From Otatea glauca (lineage: Eukaryota; Streptophyta; Magnoliopsida; Poales; Poaceae), in the NCBI GenBank assembly GCA_036346275.1, contig CM070725.1, forward strand, positions 45,942,104 to 46,006,103: 64,000 nt of DNA, written 5' to 3'. Positions 1 to 11,600 of this stretch are shown here, in pieces. The notes beneath the pieces are model-generated. The model searched no databases and was not told the origin of the DNA. It saw nothing but the letters and a program-made list of their open reading frames with translations. The position numbers and the translations under genes were made by a program. Each line of letters starts with the position of its first letter. The first letter of the stretch is position 1.

Positions 1-1807
1 AATGAGATTATTTATTCAGAATAGGATAGTCTTGGCCTTAGAGAGCATTTCTTCGTTGTTTTTATTAATATTAGTGTGTAGCCAAGATGTTTTATTTGTT
101 ACTGAAATAGCATATATAGTCTTAATGTTTATGTTATAAGAGATTAGACTTTGTTTTAGGTTTGCGATTGTACTTTACATGATTATGCAAAAAAAAAATT
201 GGCATTAGCAGTGTTTTAAAACTGATTTTGCATCTTTTTGCTTTTAGCCGCGATAGTTTATATGCACATGAAGAATGAAGTCTTTTATAATCTTAATTCA
301 AATTATATCTTTTTGCCATCTAAGGTGATCTTATCTTATAAATGTTTTGATATTAGCTCTACATGATTTATCTTTTTAATTTATGATATTTTATTCGTAT
401 TGGTTTGTTTATATTTCGACTCCTGAAGTATATATTACATAAAGGTATGTCTTAATCAAGAGTTTAAGTGTAAATTATAACTCATTTTAATGATTTTTAT
501 TATATTAAGCAATCTGGTCCTTTAAAGCCTTTTTCTTTTATATTTGCTCTTATTTATGGATTTTGTTTACACATTAATTGTATATATATATATATATATA
601 TATATACATACTTAAAGCAAGATCATTTTCAAACTTGATTTAAACTCAAACAAATATGAAATATTTTTGTATAAACAGGGGTACTATGATATTACTAAGA
701 CCTAGGAATTTATTTTATCATTATTTGAATTTATATGCTCAAGTTATCACTATTTTGATTTCTATGTATTGAAATACAATCCTTCTTTAAAATTTAAACC
801 AAACTGAATTAAAATCTAAATGTTTTTTGCAGAAATGGAGTACCTCTGGTGCTAGGATTTTCCAAAATTAATTTCATGATTTTGGGAGTGATAGTTTAGG
901 TACTTTTAATAGTAACCATACTAGGGTTAAGTTTTAACCTAAATAATTCAAAATTTGTTTGAAAATTAATTATTTTTGCACAAATGAGTTTATCATGGCC
1001 TCAGGAGCTTACAAAAATTATTTCATTATTTTATAATTAGTGCTTTACATAATCTCTATTATGGTCCATAATAGTATTTTAATTAAATTTGAGTTCAAAC
1101 AATTTGATCTTAGGTTCAAAATTAAATATTTTTGCATAATATGAAAATAGATGATTTTATATAAATTTAGTTTACTTAAATTGGAGTTATTTTGCAAAAG
1201 TTACAAACTATTGAACAGTTTAGGTCTTGGAAAATAATTGGAAAAAGGAAATACGCTTTCAAAACCGAAAAGCGTACTCAGAATTTTACCCCTTCGTGCT
1301 CAAGTCATTCGGCTGACACCCCGGTGAAAGCATCTAGGCCCAAAATTCATTTTGATTTTCCTTGCTGTATGCATCATATATTCTAATTTCTAATTATTTT
1401 TCCTCACGGCCTAATTGTGTTTCATGTGTTGTTTAAAATCTGGACCGTGCATATGCTTGTGCGTCATAGGCCATCGAATGGTGTTCGCCGCTCTAACGGC
1501 TGCTGTACCACTGTTGTCGCTCACCTTCATACCATTTTCACAGATAAGTGTCTGCTCCTCTACCTAGCATATTACTTCTGCATGATTCGGTATGGAATTT
1601 GGGCCACCAGATGAGCGTCCTATATTTATTGGTTGTAGAAAGGACTAGATGAGCGTCCTGTATTTATTCGTCCTTTCTGTGGCCAATGCAACAGAAGCAT
1701 TTGACTGCAATTTTGACATTTCAAAATTTTTCCCTCGTGCACTGACCCAAATCCTCCTTGTCTATCCTTTTTGCTGAAGTTATTTGTTGCTTCTTTCAGT
1801 TATTCGT
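1..1807. other. AT-rich intergenic spacer
   Basis: No convincing gene on either strand; open frames are short and have no recognisable motif. The sequence is AT-rich. Near its right end, 1611-1682 holds two copies of a short unit (agatgagcgtcct followed by atttatt), and 1637-1645 pairs perfectly with 1670-1678 (agaaaggac / gtcctttct), so this stretch can form a small hairpin. It ends at the target-site duplication of hAT-1. Confidence 0.6.
581..606. repeat. (TA)n microsatellite
   Basis: Uninterrupted run of 13 TA dinucleotides in AT-rich spacer. A simple sequence repeat, likely length-polymorphic. Confidence 0.95.
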
Positions 1808-2575
1808 AGGAGGACTAGAGGTGGGCGTCGTGCCATCTTGGGCCGGCCGACGCGAATATCGTGCCGGGCGGAACCGTGCGGGCGCGTCGGCCGTCGTGCT
1901 GCCGTCTTGCGGCCGTCGCGGCCGGCTTCGCCTTCGCGAGCCAAGCACGGCCCATTTACGCCGTGCCTACTTCGTGCGTGCGGTCGGGCCGGTCCATTTA
2001 CACTATTGCGGCGAGAGGAAATGACCCAAATTTGCTTGTAGTAGCGTCGTGCTGCGATGCTACGATGCAGCGAATGTATAGCCACCTTGATTAAATAAAT
2101 ATGTAAATCTACAATCGAGCAACACGCATGGGCGAGAGATCCTTGGCGATCACGGTGGTATCAAGTTTGCGATTGATAGGCATCCAACCGTCGGATCGAG
2201 CGAATCGGCGGTCGGATTAATAAAGCGGTCTTGCTACGATAAATAAATACAGTATTGTCACGCTACTGATAAATTGCTGCGATTTGCTATAGTAAATTGC
2301 TCTTTGTTTGCTCTGATAAATTGCTCGATTTTGCTACTGATGATTGCCGATTAATTAGATCGTTATTAGCGAACACGCATTCGTTCTCTTGTGTATCTCT
2401 GGAGAAATTAGCAAAGTAAGTAAATAAATGACAAGAAGAAATGTACATAAAAGCAATGACTAAATGAAAGCATGCGAAAGAAACATCTGTGTAGATATCG
2501 GTATTGCTAGCAATGGACACAAATATTGGGGAAAAGAAGTAAATTTTATTAAATCTTGAACATGTACAAAGTTCT

Positions 2576-2630
2576 TGCCTCGTTAAAACCTTACACCCGG
2601 TGTGGGGTACCCCGTAAGGAAAAGAGTACA
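2576..2630 (-). promoter_or_regulatory. 3'-end stem-loop module of hAT-1
   Basis: On the minus strand this reads gtactctttt, then arm ccttac, a loop, arm gtaagg, then ttttaacgaggca. The arms are at 2614-2619 and 2589-2594. An AATAAA-like signal (plus-strand ttttatt near 2543) follows downstream on the minus strand. The same module occurs at 18281-18348, 26420-26484, 33499-33559 and 33589-33644. The position, just after the transposase and before the polyadenylation signal, suggests a role in RNA 3'-end formation; that role is inferred. Confidence 0.7.
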
Positions 2631-2727
2631 ATAACTACATTTATATACATAGACTACAGAAGGTGAGATTGTCAAAGTCCGCTACGCGTCAGTGATCTCT
2701 GATCCTCTGGTGATGTTGTGTCCTCGA

Positions 2728-4836
2728 TCACTGACGCTCCCGATCTTTGAGGCATGTAATTGCCTCAACCATCTCAGTGTGAGAGCGACCTCCTTGGCTC
2801 AAGTATCCTCCCCACCGAATGAAAGTGGATTCAGCGAGGCGGTGGACACCGGAACCGTAAGTACATCCCGTGCGAAATGGGATAGCACGGGTAAATATGT
2901 TGGTTATTCTTCCACCACAAAAGCAAGTTAGGTTGATTTTCCTCATCCATGTCAAGCTCGGACTCCATTAAAGGCGTGTCGAGGTAGTGGTTGATCTCTA
3001 CAGTGGATTCCATTGTGGTGCGCTTTCGGCGTTTGGAAGATGAACGGAAGATTTGCCTTTCGACTTCTTCCACATGTTTGAAGCCATCGAACCGCCTCGT
3101 GCTTGTTGCGTTGTTGAGGTAGATCTTAGTGCTTCATACGGTGCCAAACTTCTCGTAGTATTTGTCGAAAACTCTGAAAAACTCGTTATAAACATGAGTA
3201 TAGGCCTCGGAGAAATCAAGATCGAATGTCTCACCTATTCACGCGTAGGCGCCCTGCAAGTCAGAAAATTTTCTCCGAGGATCCAAAATGACAGCAAAAC
3301 AGTACAAATGTGGAATAGCTTGAAAATATTTTAAAAATTTTTGCTCCATTGGTTCTATAATGGAACGTAAAACATAATTATCTCTATTTTCTTTAAAAGC
3401 ATTAGCAATAAGCCAAAGCCACTCGATAACTAAGCAAGAAGTTGGGTAATAAACAGGATAATTTTTTAGTTGCGTCGTAAATTTTTTAAAAATTACGAAA
3501 ATGACTAACAATTATCAATCGCGTCGATAACCAATACCTCACCATTATTGCAGTTGGCGAAGAGCGGTGATAATGTGCTCGTAGCCTTCGCACCGTTGCG
3601 ACATAGTATAAGTTGAGTTCCATCTAACCTTCATATCTAGGTTGAATCTTCTTGGTACCATATTATTGGCCTTGCGATTACTCAAAAGCGGGCAAACTTC
3701 ACGGTGAATTAGTAATAAAATCGATAGCATTACGTATGCCCTCCAAAGTAGGTTTCACTACATGCATACCGCTGTACAATGAGATTAATAATATGGCATA
3801 CGCATCTCGGTGGAGTACAAAACCTCAATATAAGACTCTAGGCGCGGTGAGAGATGCTCCATAGCCGTTGTGTTAGTGATGCATTGTCAAGAGTAATGGA
3901 AACAATTCTACTTTCTATTTTAAATTCATTAACAACCTCGAGTATACGGGTGGCGATAGCATGTCCGGTGTGTGACTCGAGATTGGCCTAAACCCTATAA
4001 CTCTTTTATTTAGTACGTGCTCGTCATCTAGATAGTGCGCAACAATACTAATATATCTTTGCTCTTTGGTGAGAGAAGTCCATATATCGATGTTAATGCG
4101 AATGAAAAACTAAGCGTCATAAAGGTGCATTTTAACATTTCTAGTTTAGTTGTAAACATTTTATTAACATCACGTGTAGTTGTTCTTCTACTAACATGTT
4201 GGTATTGCGGGCAAAAACCACGTTGCACCATTCTCTCAAAATTAGAGCTCTCACCCGTTCTAAGCGGAAGATCCTCTGTAACTATGTAGCGTGCAATTTC
4301 TTCTCTAGCTACGTCGGCGTTGTATACCCATGTGCTTACCGAACCGTCGGTGTTGAAGTTGAGTGTGTATCACGCGCCCTCGCCGACCTCCGTCCGGCCG
4401 ATATCTTCCTCAAGCAATTCTCGCGTGTCTCTTTAGATGACTGTACCACCACATGCGTGCGAGATAGTTTAGATTGCGGATTTGCAAGCAGCATACACTA
4501 CCTCATGTCCGTCAACGATTTAACCGGTTACATCCATATGTTGCCGGCACCACGCTCGTCATTGCCGGCTATGGGCGCCCGTCTTTGGCTGCATAGATAT
4601 GTCGGGCTGCGTGTTGGTGTGAATACCGACGCCGTCCGCATGCACCGAGGTAGCGGCATCCGAGCTCGGTGCATCCGAGTGTATGAGGCATCCTCGATCC
4701 CGTCGTCGTGCCGTCGGATGCGGTCATCCATGCCGTAGTCTCCCATCTTTGGGGAGAGTTGGCGTGGATCGATCTCTTGATCTGACGAGGGGACTAGGAG
4801 GCGCGGCGTGCTCTCCTGCTTTGCTTTGCGAAACAT
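2728..4836 (-). pseudogene. hAT transposase, multiply frameshifted relic (hAT-1)
   Basis: Reading the minus strand from about 4836 (MFRKAKQEST) down to a stop at 2728, several frames carry fragments of a plant RICESLEEPER-like hAT transposase. The strongest are the core block with KVRWNSTYTMSQ (about 3.6 kb), the block with KFLKYFQAIPHLYCFAVILDPRRKF (about 3.3 kb), and the C-terminal dimerisation region with LWWKNNQHIYPCYP and EMVEAITCLKDRERQ (2.7-2.9 kb). The order on the minus strand is that of a complete transposase. No single frame spans more than about 120 residues, so it cannot make active enzyme. The N-terminal BED zinc finger is not convincingly preserved. Confidence 0.8.
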
Positions 4837-5001
4837 TTTATTTCTAGCGAGAGAGCAAAAACTAGAAAGTAAATAGAGAGCGAACAAAGAGAGAACGTGT
4901 GTGGTTAACTCGGAGAGAAAGAATGTTTTGGGTGCTTAAATGCAGAATAACTGACCGCTAGATAGATTTTTATAGCCAACGCCTGTTGCGCGCTGGTTCA
5001 T

Positions 5002-5297
5002 TTCAAATTTTCAATCGCGCGGACTGCATGCATTGAAAAATTAAAAGTACCTTTATTTCAATCACCTTTATTCCCCGTCTTTCAGTCACTTCTTTCAGTC
5101 ACTTCTTTCAGTCACTTTTTCACGATGCGTAGCTCTGCGCTGAACGCTCCTTCCTCCGTTCAAATTTTCTCGCGGATGCATGCATTCAAAAATTAAAAGT
5201 ACCTTTATTTCAATCACCTTTATTCCACTGTCTTTCATCCACTTCTTCACGCGACTCTGCACGAACGTGCTCTGTTTCAAATTTTCAATCACGCGTT
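5002..5297. repeat. Subterminal tandem duplication inside hAT-1
   Basis: A segment starting caaatttt, with a shared core aattaaaagtacctttattt, occurs at 5002-5160 and again at 5161-5275; a third copy begins at 5277 (caaattttcaatcacgcg). The first copy contains a smaller triplication of tctttcagtcact (5087-5120). It lies just upstream of the minus-strand transposase start, where hAT elements carry promoter and transposase-binding repeats. That function is inferred from position. Confidence 0.75.
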
Positions 5298-5379
5298 CTG
5301 CTCTTGCTGTCTTTTTCACCCACCGGACCTCTCTCTCTCCTCCTCTCTCTCTCACTTTTTCCCCCACGCGGCGCTTTGG

Positions 5380-6361
5380 CCCGCGCTCGCTTCCCAGCGC
5401 GCGCTGCCCCTGCCCTTCTTTTCCCAGCGGCTTTCTCTCCTCGGGCCCAGCGCTCTCGCTTCCCCGCCCCTCGCTTCTCCCGCCCCGCCTCTCCTGGCTC
5501 CCGTCGTCCCGCCCCTCGCTTCTCCGCCCGCCCGTCTCGCCCGGCTCCCGTCGTCATCCTCGCCTCGCTTTGCCACGGCCTCGCGCTCCTCCTCGCCGCC
5601 CGGCCCCATGATCGCCTCGCCCGCTTTGCCGCCCGGCCTCGCCGCTCCCGCCCGCCCGCCTCGCCCGACTCCTCGCCGGCTCGCTTCCCCCCCAGCCGCC
5701 TCGCCCGGCCCCACCGCCTCCTCGCTCTCTCTCTCCTCGCCGGCTCGCTTCCCCGCCCCGCCTCCTCTCTCGCCCGGCCTCCCAGCTTCCTCTCCCTCGC
5801 TCGCGCCGCTTCTCTCCTCGGCTCGGCCATGGCGCGAGGCGGCCAAGAAGACACCCGCCAACACGGCGGGGGCGATGATGACGCGAGCGGCGTGGCGCGG
5901 CAGCGGCGGCAGCGCGCGGCGCGCCACGAGCTTCGAGCGCGCGGCGACAGCGCGGCGTGGCGTGGCTTCGAGCGGCAGGCGGCACGCGGCGCGGCGTGGC
6001 GGTTGAGCCCGCCCCGGCCATGGTGTGTGCCTTCCCTCCTCCCCTCACGGCGCAGCGCGGCTGGCGCGCGGCGGGCGCGGCGCTGGCGCTGGCGTGGCGG
6101 GCGGCGCTGCATGCGGCGCGGCGCAGCTGCGTGCTGCTCGGGCGTGCTGCGTGCTGCTCGGCCGGGCTAGCACGCAGCCCAAGCAGGCGTCTTGCGGCCG
6201 TCTGCCGCCCGTCGTGCTCGGGTTTTGGGCCCGGCGCGGCCCGATGTCTGATAACGGGCGGCGCACGCACGGCACGCCGCTAACGTCTTGGGGCGGGCTT
6301 TGGCGTCTGCGTGCCTGCGTGCTCGGGCCGCCAACGGGCCCGGCCCATGTGCCCAGGACTA
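5380..6361. other. GC-rich 5' block of hAT-1, no gene
   Basis: About 1 kb of very GC-rich, CpG-rich DNA, pyrimidine-rich on the plus strand to about 5.83 kb. Several frames stay open on both strands for 100-290 codons, but the products are nearly all Ala, Arg, Gly, Pro and Ser with no domain, as expected where stop codons are rare. It forms the 5' leader of hAT-1. It may be amplified subterminal sequence or captured host DNA; I see no evidence that decides. Confidence 0.6.
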
Positions 6362-6369
6362 AGGAGGAC

Positions 6370-8555
6370 CGTGTGAGGATCCCAGCAACTCCTTTAAATG
6401 AATCATCCTCTTGCATCGTCTTTGCTATTGTTTTTTATGATGAGAATGGATAGCCAGATGAACCCATCCTCGCACGCTCCACCACTGTGATGTCTCCTCG
6501 CATGTCAGCCCGCCCCAATAAAGAGGTCAGGTATTTTATTTTGTTGTTGGACCAGTTTTAGGCTGGCTATGTTTGTAGTCACCGTACTTTATCTTATGTT
6601 GTATACAAAATTATGCTTTGAGCCCAGTCTTCCACTGTTCTCTGCCGCTGAACAGGATTATACATCGTTACTGCTCATGGGATATTACAACGTAACAATT
6701 GTAATGCATTTTTACTCTTATCTGTTAAACAGGCAAAAGTGATGCTACTACATTGATGTATACCTTTAACAAACTCAGGTAGCTCTCATGACCATAATCA
6801 CTTCATTTAATCATTAATCTTAGAAACTTGAGTTAAGTTATTGTTCAGAAATAGGCTAAGACATTCGAAAGTAATTTCGGATCACATTCATTCATAAGGA
6901 TCTATAACTTGCGATCATATATTTGAAATATATGTTTCTCTTAGCATGTGATCTGTGTGTACATTTCAAATTAGGCAATGATGCATACATTTATTTAAGT
7001 ACTTTAGTGACTCTAGAACCAATATGATGCCTTGTGCTATTTTGTTTGGCCACAAAGGAATGCAAAACACCCTATTGAGTTGTCTGTCATTCCACATTCT
7101 GTTCAAGCTAGGCCTAAGTATTATTAGCAATCATTCCCTTCCACTTGGTCAAGGCAGATACGAATATTTTTCTCGTCATTCTATCATGTAGAAAGCTTCA
7201 ATCGCCAAGTGTCATTAAGTCGTATTAATGCATGAGCAGACTCGAGTGGAGCAAATTACCAAGGAACTGAACTCCGGAGCTTTTAAAATAGAAGGAAAAT
7301 CTTGCAACTCTCCTTCTAATCAAATCACGGTTTGCCGTTTTCAAAAAAAAATAAGAAAATAGAATGAAATGAAGGTTCAATGTCTACTGCATAGGGGTTT
7401 AATTATGATGGTACTGACAATCCTAAAGAGGATGAGGTATTCTTGCCTCCTTTCTCTTGGCATTTCTTATTATCTATATATTCTTGACCCGGCTATTACA
7501 TCAGATTATTGTGCATGTAGTCCATATATATATAGCATAAAGGTCTAGAGAACTATATGTATATTATTTTTTTAAGCAGAGCTACCTTCTTATTGAAAAA
7601 ACTCTTTATAAAAATTCCAGTACGTTAATAAAAAACTGCATTACGAACTAATGTTTCTTACCGCCCTTTTCATAATATATTTTCATCCATCGCCGCATAG
7701 CGAACCTACCTAGTAACTACATATTTTCTATTGATTTCGAGCCGCGGCGCATTAACTTCGAATCGCGCACTTTTAGACGACGTGCGTACGTGCAGTCACC
7801 GCCTAGTCTAGCACCAGGCAATGACATGCACTAGCAGGAATGAGTACGTGTACGTCCTGCTCTGATTGACCTTGCCAAGTTTGTCTCTTCGAAGCCTTGG
7901 TGTATATAGTCATCCAGCCTACTCTTTTTTTCTTCATATTTAGCTATCTTTAAATAGCAAATTTAGCTCACTTCTTAACGTAAAAGTACCAATAAATAAT
8001 ACATATCACCTACAGCGTTAGAATGATAGGTCGCCAGCATCACGACGGCTTCGTCTACCGTAGTAGCTCCCCGATAAGTGCGGTGGGCCCTACCTTTCTA
8101 TCGAGCTCAAGTACAGCGACAAGTATTTGAGCTTAAGTACCGTGGTACCCTGTCTTGTGAGTTCAGGTACCACTGTAGGCTCTACGGTGGTGCCAACGAC
8201 CTAACACAGTAAAGGAACACAGCATGGACATATATCGCCTGTCGATGCTTCCGCGGTCGAGAAAGTAGCTAGATTTATAAATATTTTTAAAAAGAACCGA
8301 AAAACAAAAGAGGATGAAGGGCGAAATAGGCAAAGCTCCTATGTTTTCAACGTCAGGTATTTCCAGAAAACAAAATCTACATACTGTATGTTTTGTCCGC
8401 TCAAACTTTATTGCTCTGCTCATAAACAAATAACTCAGGGATTGCTACGTATATTATGTGATTCAACCATTCAACTCCACCTCCACACGCGTACGTTATA
8501 ATTTACATCTCAGCTAGGTTGTGTAACACTATTATATGTACTAAGCAGTTCCTCA
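6370..8555. other. Intergenic spacer between hAT-1 and the PIN gene
   Basis: No gene seen. It holds AT-rich spacer, the 3' flank of the PIN gene and one copy of a roughly 105-bp repeat (8298-8406) that recurs in PIN intron 3. Confidence 0.6.
8298..8406 (+). repeat. Dispersed repeat, copy A (3' of PIN)
   Basis: Shares atttccagaaaacaaaatct, then a tatgttttgt(c/t)cgct end and a preceding gaagggc block, with 9328-9433 in the same orientation. The family is not recognised. Confidence 0.65.
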
Positions 8556-11419
8556 TCAAACGATGTCCAGAACTGCATAATATGCAATGAGCACAGGCAA
8601 AGAAACCAGTGTTCCGAATATAACCCTGCAGCATGCACAATTATGTTATATCCAAGTTAGTCCTTGAACATATATATACTATAACGCAAGGAAAAAACAC
8701 GACATAATTACTGTGACACCGATGAGGAGACTTACGCCGTGCTAAGTACATCGGCATGAAGCCCGTACTCCTTTGCAAAGACGAAGGAAGCAATAGATTG
8801 AGGCAGTGCGGCCTGCATGTGTGGTGAACGATCGAGCAGTAAAAATTAATCTTCAGAACGTCGTCTCAATTAGTCGAATTAATTTAATATCAAGCATGAT
8901 ATATGGTGCCATTTTACGCTTTTAACATGTATGCTAGCTTATTAGTAGTTCGTTGCATTTTTCACGTCATGTAACGATGGATATATTTCTTTTATCGTTT
9001 TTACTGAACGATATGATCCAGGTATTACTCCCATCTCTTATATATGTCACTTGTTCGTTTCATATATGGCTGCTGGTATCTAAAGCCAAAAGTTACGTAC
9101 CACTCATCACCAACTTGCCTACAGAGAAATGACAATTTTAGGAAACGTTAAAGTCAGTTACTAGCGGCCGATGGATCGAGCTCATCAGTTCTTCGCAACA
9201 GAAAAAGAGATCGTCTGACGCAGAAGTAGCTCCAGCTCTACGCGGGTAGAGCAACACTTGTACAGTTGTACTGCGCGCGATCTCAGTTGCATGAACCGAT
9301 CGAGCCGCCCTAATAAATTTTTTTTTGGAAATAAAGAGTACGAAGGGCCAAATGGGCCAAAGTTCCAATCTTTTCGATGTCCGTATTTCCAGAAAACAAA
9401 ATCTAGAGTACTATATGTTTTGTTCGCTAAAAAACTAGCGTGCAGTTCACATACATAGCGATCGAAAAGGGCGATGCGACGCGTGACATGACGTTAGTTC
9501 CGTGCGGCTCCCAGAGATCGACGACAAGGCAAAAATTACGCAGTGCGGCCGGTAGGTACGTACCTGTATGATGGCGAGATGCAGCACATCGCCGCGGAGG
9601 CCGAGCGCGACGGCTCCGACCAGCGTGGCGAGTGGGCCGGCGACAAACCGCAGCACCATCCCTAGCACCGTCAGCCCCGCCCGGCACGCCATGATCTTCT
9701 CCTGCTGCGCCATGAACAAGCCTGGGCACGCACGCATGAACGTACACATTGAAGAACAGTTAATCTAGCTTGCTGAGACGTCACTACTACAAAAAAAAAA
9801 ACTTTTCTCGCCGGTCTATCGCTGCCGATTCGGGTAGAACCGACAGTGATAACATTATCAATGCCGGTTCATAAGTTAGACCGACACAAATGCTCGACCG
9901 AAGAAGAACCGGCAGTGGTACTGAAGAACCGGCAGTGATAATGGAGGAAGTATCACTGCCGATTCGGCTTACGAACCGGCAGTGATAATAGTATCACTGC
10001 CGGTTCGGAATTTTTGAAAAATCATAACTTTTTCATACGAAGTCGGATGGAGAAAAAAAAATATGAAAATTGTAGCTCTCAATGAGATCAACAACTTTGT
10101 AGTTAACAACTTTTTTATTTGAAGTCATTTAGATATCAAAATAATCATTGAAACTTTCGGATACGAAAGGATAAAAAAATATATCTTATAGTAGTTGAAA
10201 AGTGCATGTTAGGTGAGATAGTAAGGAAGAATCACGCGAGGTGAGAGGTCCTAGGTTCGAGTGCTCGAATTGCACGCGCGCGAAAATCGCGTGACTTGTG
10301 ACTTATGATTTTACCGAGTGATTTACGAACCAGACTATCAGTACCAATCACTGCCGGTTCCAATATTCAACAATGATATCAGTTTGGAACCAGCAGTGAT
10401 ATGGTGTTTTATAGTAGTGCACATATTAATCCTTCTACATGAGTTGCACGTCCTTACCCATGCTGAACATGGCCATTCCCGTGCCGGTCTTGGACATGAC
10501 CTGCAGCGAACCCGTCACGATGCCCGGCATGCTGAGGTGCCACCTGCATGCCGCAACCGTACGTACGCCGCCATGGACGCACGCACGTAAAGCACTTGTG
10601 AACTTCCCGGTATACGATGACGCATGCATGTGATGTTCGTAACGCGCGTATGGGGTACGAGGCGGCAGAGTTTGTACGTACGTACCTGTAGGCGATGCAC
10701 GCCCACACGACGCCGAGGACGCTGGCGTACACGTTGGGGTTCCTCGCGAGCTTCAGCCCGACGGTCCTCGCCGTCGGCCAGAACAGGACACCACTAGCAC
10801 TGGCAGCTGGCGCTTCCACGCTCATCTCGACGTCGCCGTCCTTCTCCGGCGACGACGACAGGGGCTCGACGCGGCGTCCTCGGTCACTAGCGGTGGAGCC
10901 GTCGTCGACGTCGGCCGTGGACGGGAGGATGACGCCGACGACCCAGGCTTTGCGCATCTCGAAGGCGAGCAGCAGGAGCGGGAACCACACCATGGCCTGC
11001 ACGACGGCGATCTGCACGATGAGGTCCTGCGCCCACTTGCCGTACATGGCGTTGAGCAGCGGCACGCCGACGACGAGCGTGTTGTTGAGGGTGGCGAGGG
11101 AGAAGCCGGTGATGGACCAGGAGTAGGCGCCCGCCTTGGCGCAGCAGCGCGCCCAGGCGGCCATCGCGAGGATGGTGAGGAGCTTGGAGACGGCGTCGGC
11201 GGCGATGACGCGGTAGTTCATGGAGAAGGGGTCGGTGCGGACGATGAAGTCGAAGGCGAAGAATGGCATGGAGAAGTAGACCACCAGCGTGTTGATGACG
11301 CCGCACTGCTCCGGCGTGAAGAACCGCCACCACCGCACCGAGCCGTACCCCAGGCCGAGCGCGAAGTAGAGCGGCGCCATTGCCGCCACCACCTTGTACA
11401 TGTCGCCCCACGCTATCAT
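8556..11419 (-). CDS. PIN5: Short PIN-type auxin efflux carrier (PIN5-like), 5 exons
   Basis: Predicted exons on the minus strand: 11419-10686, 10543-10458, 9721-9564, 8812-8736 and 8625-8556. All introns are GT-AG, the phases join cleanly and the product is 374 residues with no internal stop. Residues 1-155 are a membrane bundle with PIN hallmarks (GYGSVRWW near 24-31, MPFFAFDF at 51-58, SITGFSLATLNNTLVVGVPL at 102-121). A short polar loop spans about 157-215. The C-terminal bundle starts at RNPNVYAS and includes GMAMFSMGLFMA and AIGLRG-like ALGLRGDVLH. Canonical plasma-membrane PINs have loops of some 300 residues; this short loop fits the PIN5/PIN8/PIN9 group, known for ER-located auxin transport. 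The PIN5 label rests on the N-terminus and loop length; PIN9 is possible. A CACTA-like insert enlarges intron 2. Confidence 0.9.
9328..9433 (+). repeat. Dispersed repeat, copy B (PIN intron 3)
   Basis: Same-orientation partner of 8298-8406. It lies in the third intron of the PIN gene, about 1 kb from copy A, so the pair brackets exons 4 and 5. Confidence 0.65.
9782..10419. mobile_element. CACTA-like non-autonomous element in PIN intron 2
   Basis: It starts cactactacaaaa and ends with the inverse, ttttatagtagtg (minus strand: cactactataaaa), the CACTA-superfamily terminal motif. The subterminal zones carry repeated aaccggcagtgat/atcactgccggtt units in both orientations (about 9865-10010 and 10335-10400), typical of CACTA transposase-binding arrays. 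There is no coding capacity. A matching 3-bp target duplication is not obvious (cgt left, cac right). It makes up most of the 736-bp intron; without it the intron would be about 98 bp. Confidence 0.8.
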
Positions 11420-11592
11420 CTTTAACTCTCTCTCTAGGTACGTACTACTCAGTTAAATCAAGTGTATGATCAATAGCTAGCTTTACGAAAGGAAATCAAC
11501 AATGGAGTGTACGTGTTTCCGTCTCGTTCTTGTTGTGTCGTCCGAGGCTCTGAGCTAGCTAGGAATGAATGTGTGCGCCGCCCTTGCTGCTC

Positions 11593-11599
11593 TTATATA
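11593..11599 (-). promoter_or_regulatory. TATA box of the PIN gene
   Basis: On the minus strand this reads tatataag within agctatataagagc, about 175 bp upstream of the start codon at 11419. Position and sequence fit a plant core promoter. The upstream leader is CT-rich (tctctctctaggt next to the start). Confidence 0.65.
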
Positions 11600-11600
11600 G

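Larger units (their letters stand above)
1816..6361 (-). mobile_element. hAT DNA transposon hAT-1, complete but decayed (4.55 kb)
   Basis: Both ends are visible. The left end starts tagaggtgggcgtcgtgcc and the right end, read on the minus strand, starts tagtcctgggcacatgggcc, giving imperfect terminal inverted repeats. The element is flanked by a perfect 8-bp duplication, aggaggac, at 1808-1815 and 6362-6369; 8-bp duplications are diagnostic of hAT insertion. Both subterminal zones are GC-rich (about 1820-2030 and 5380-6361). The transposase relic lies on the minus strand at 2728-4836. The element is longer than hAT-2 and hAT-3 because of the GC-rich 5' block. Confidence 0.9.

Noticed and set aside
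5285..6283. Several overlapping open frames of 100-290 codons on both strands
   Set aside because: GC-rich sequence with few possible stop codons; products are Ala/Arg/Gly/Pro runs with no domain, inside a hAT element.
10695..11411. Long frames in other phases over PIN exon 1
   Set aside because: Shadows of the real exon, which has membrane segments and correct splice phases.
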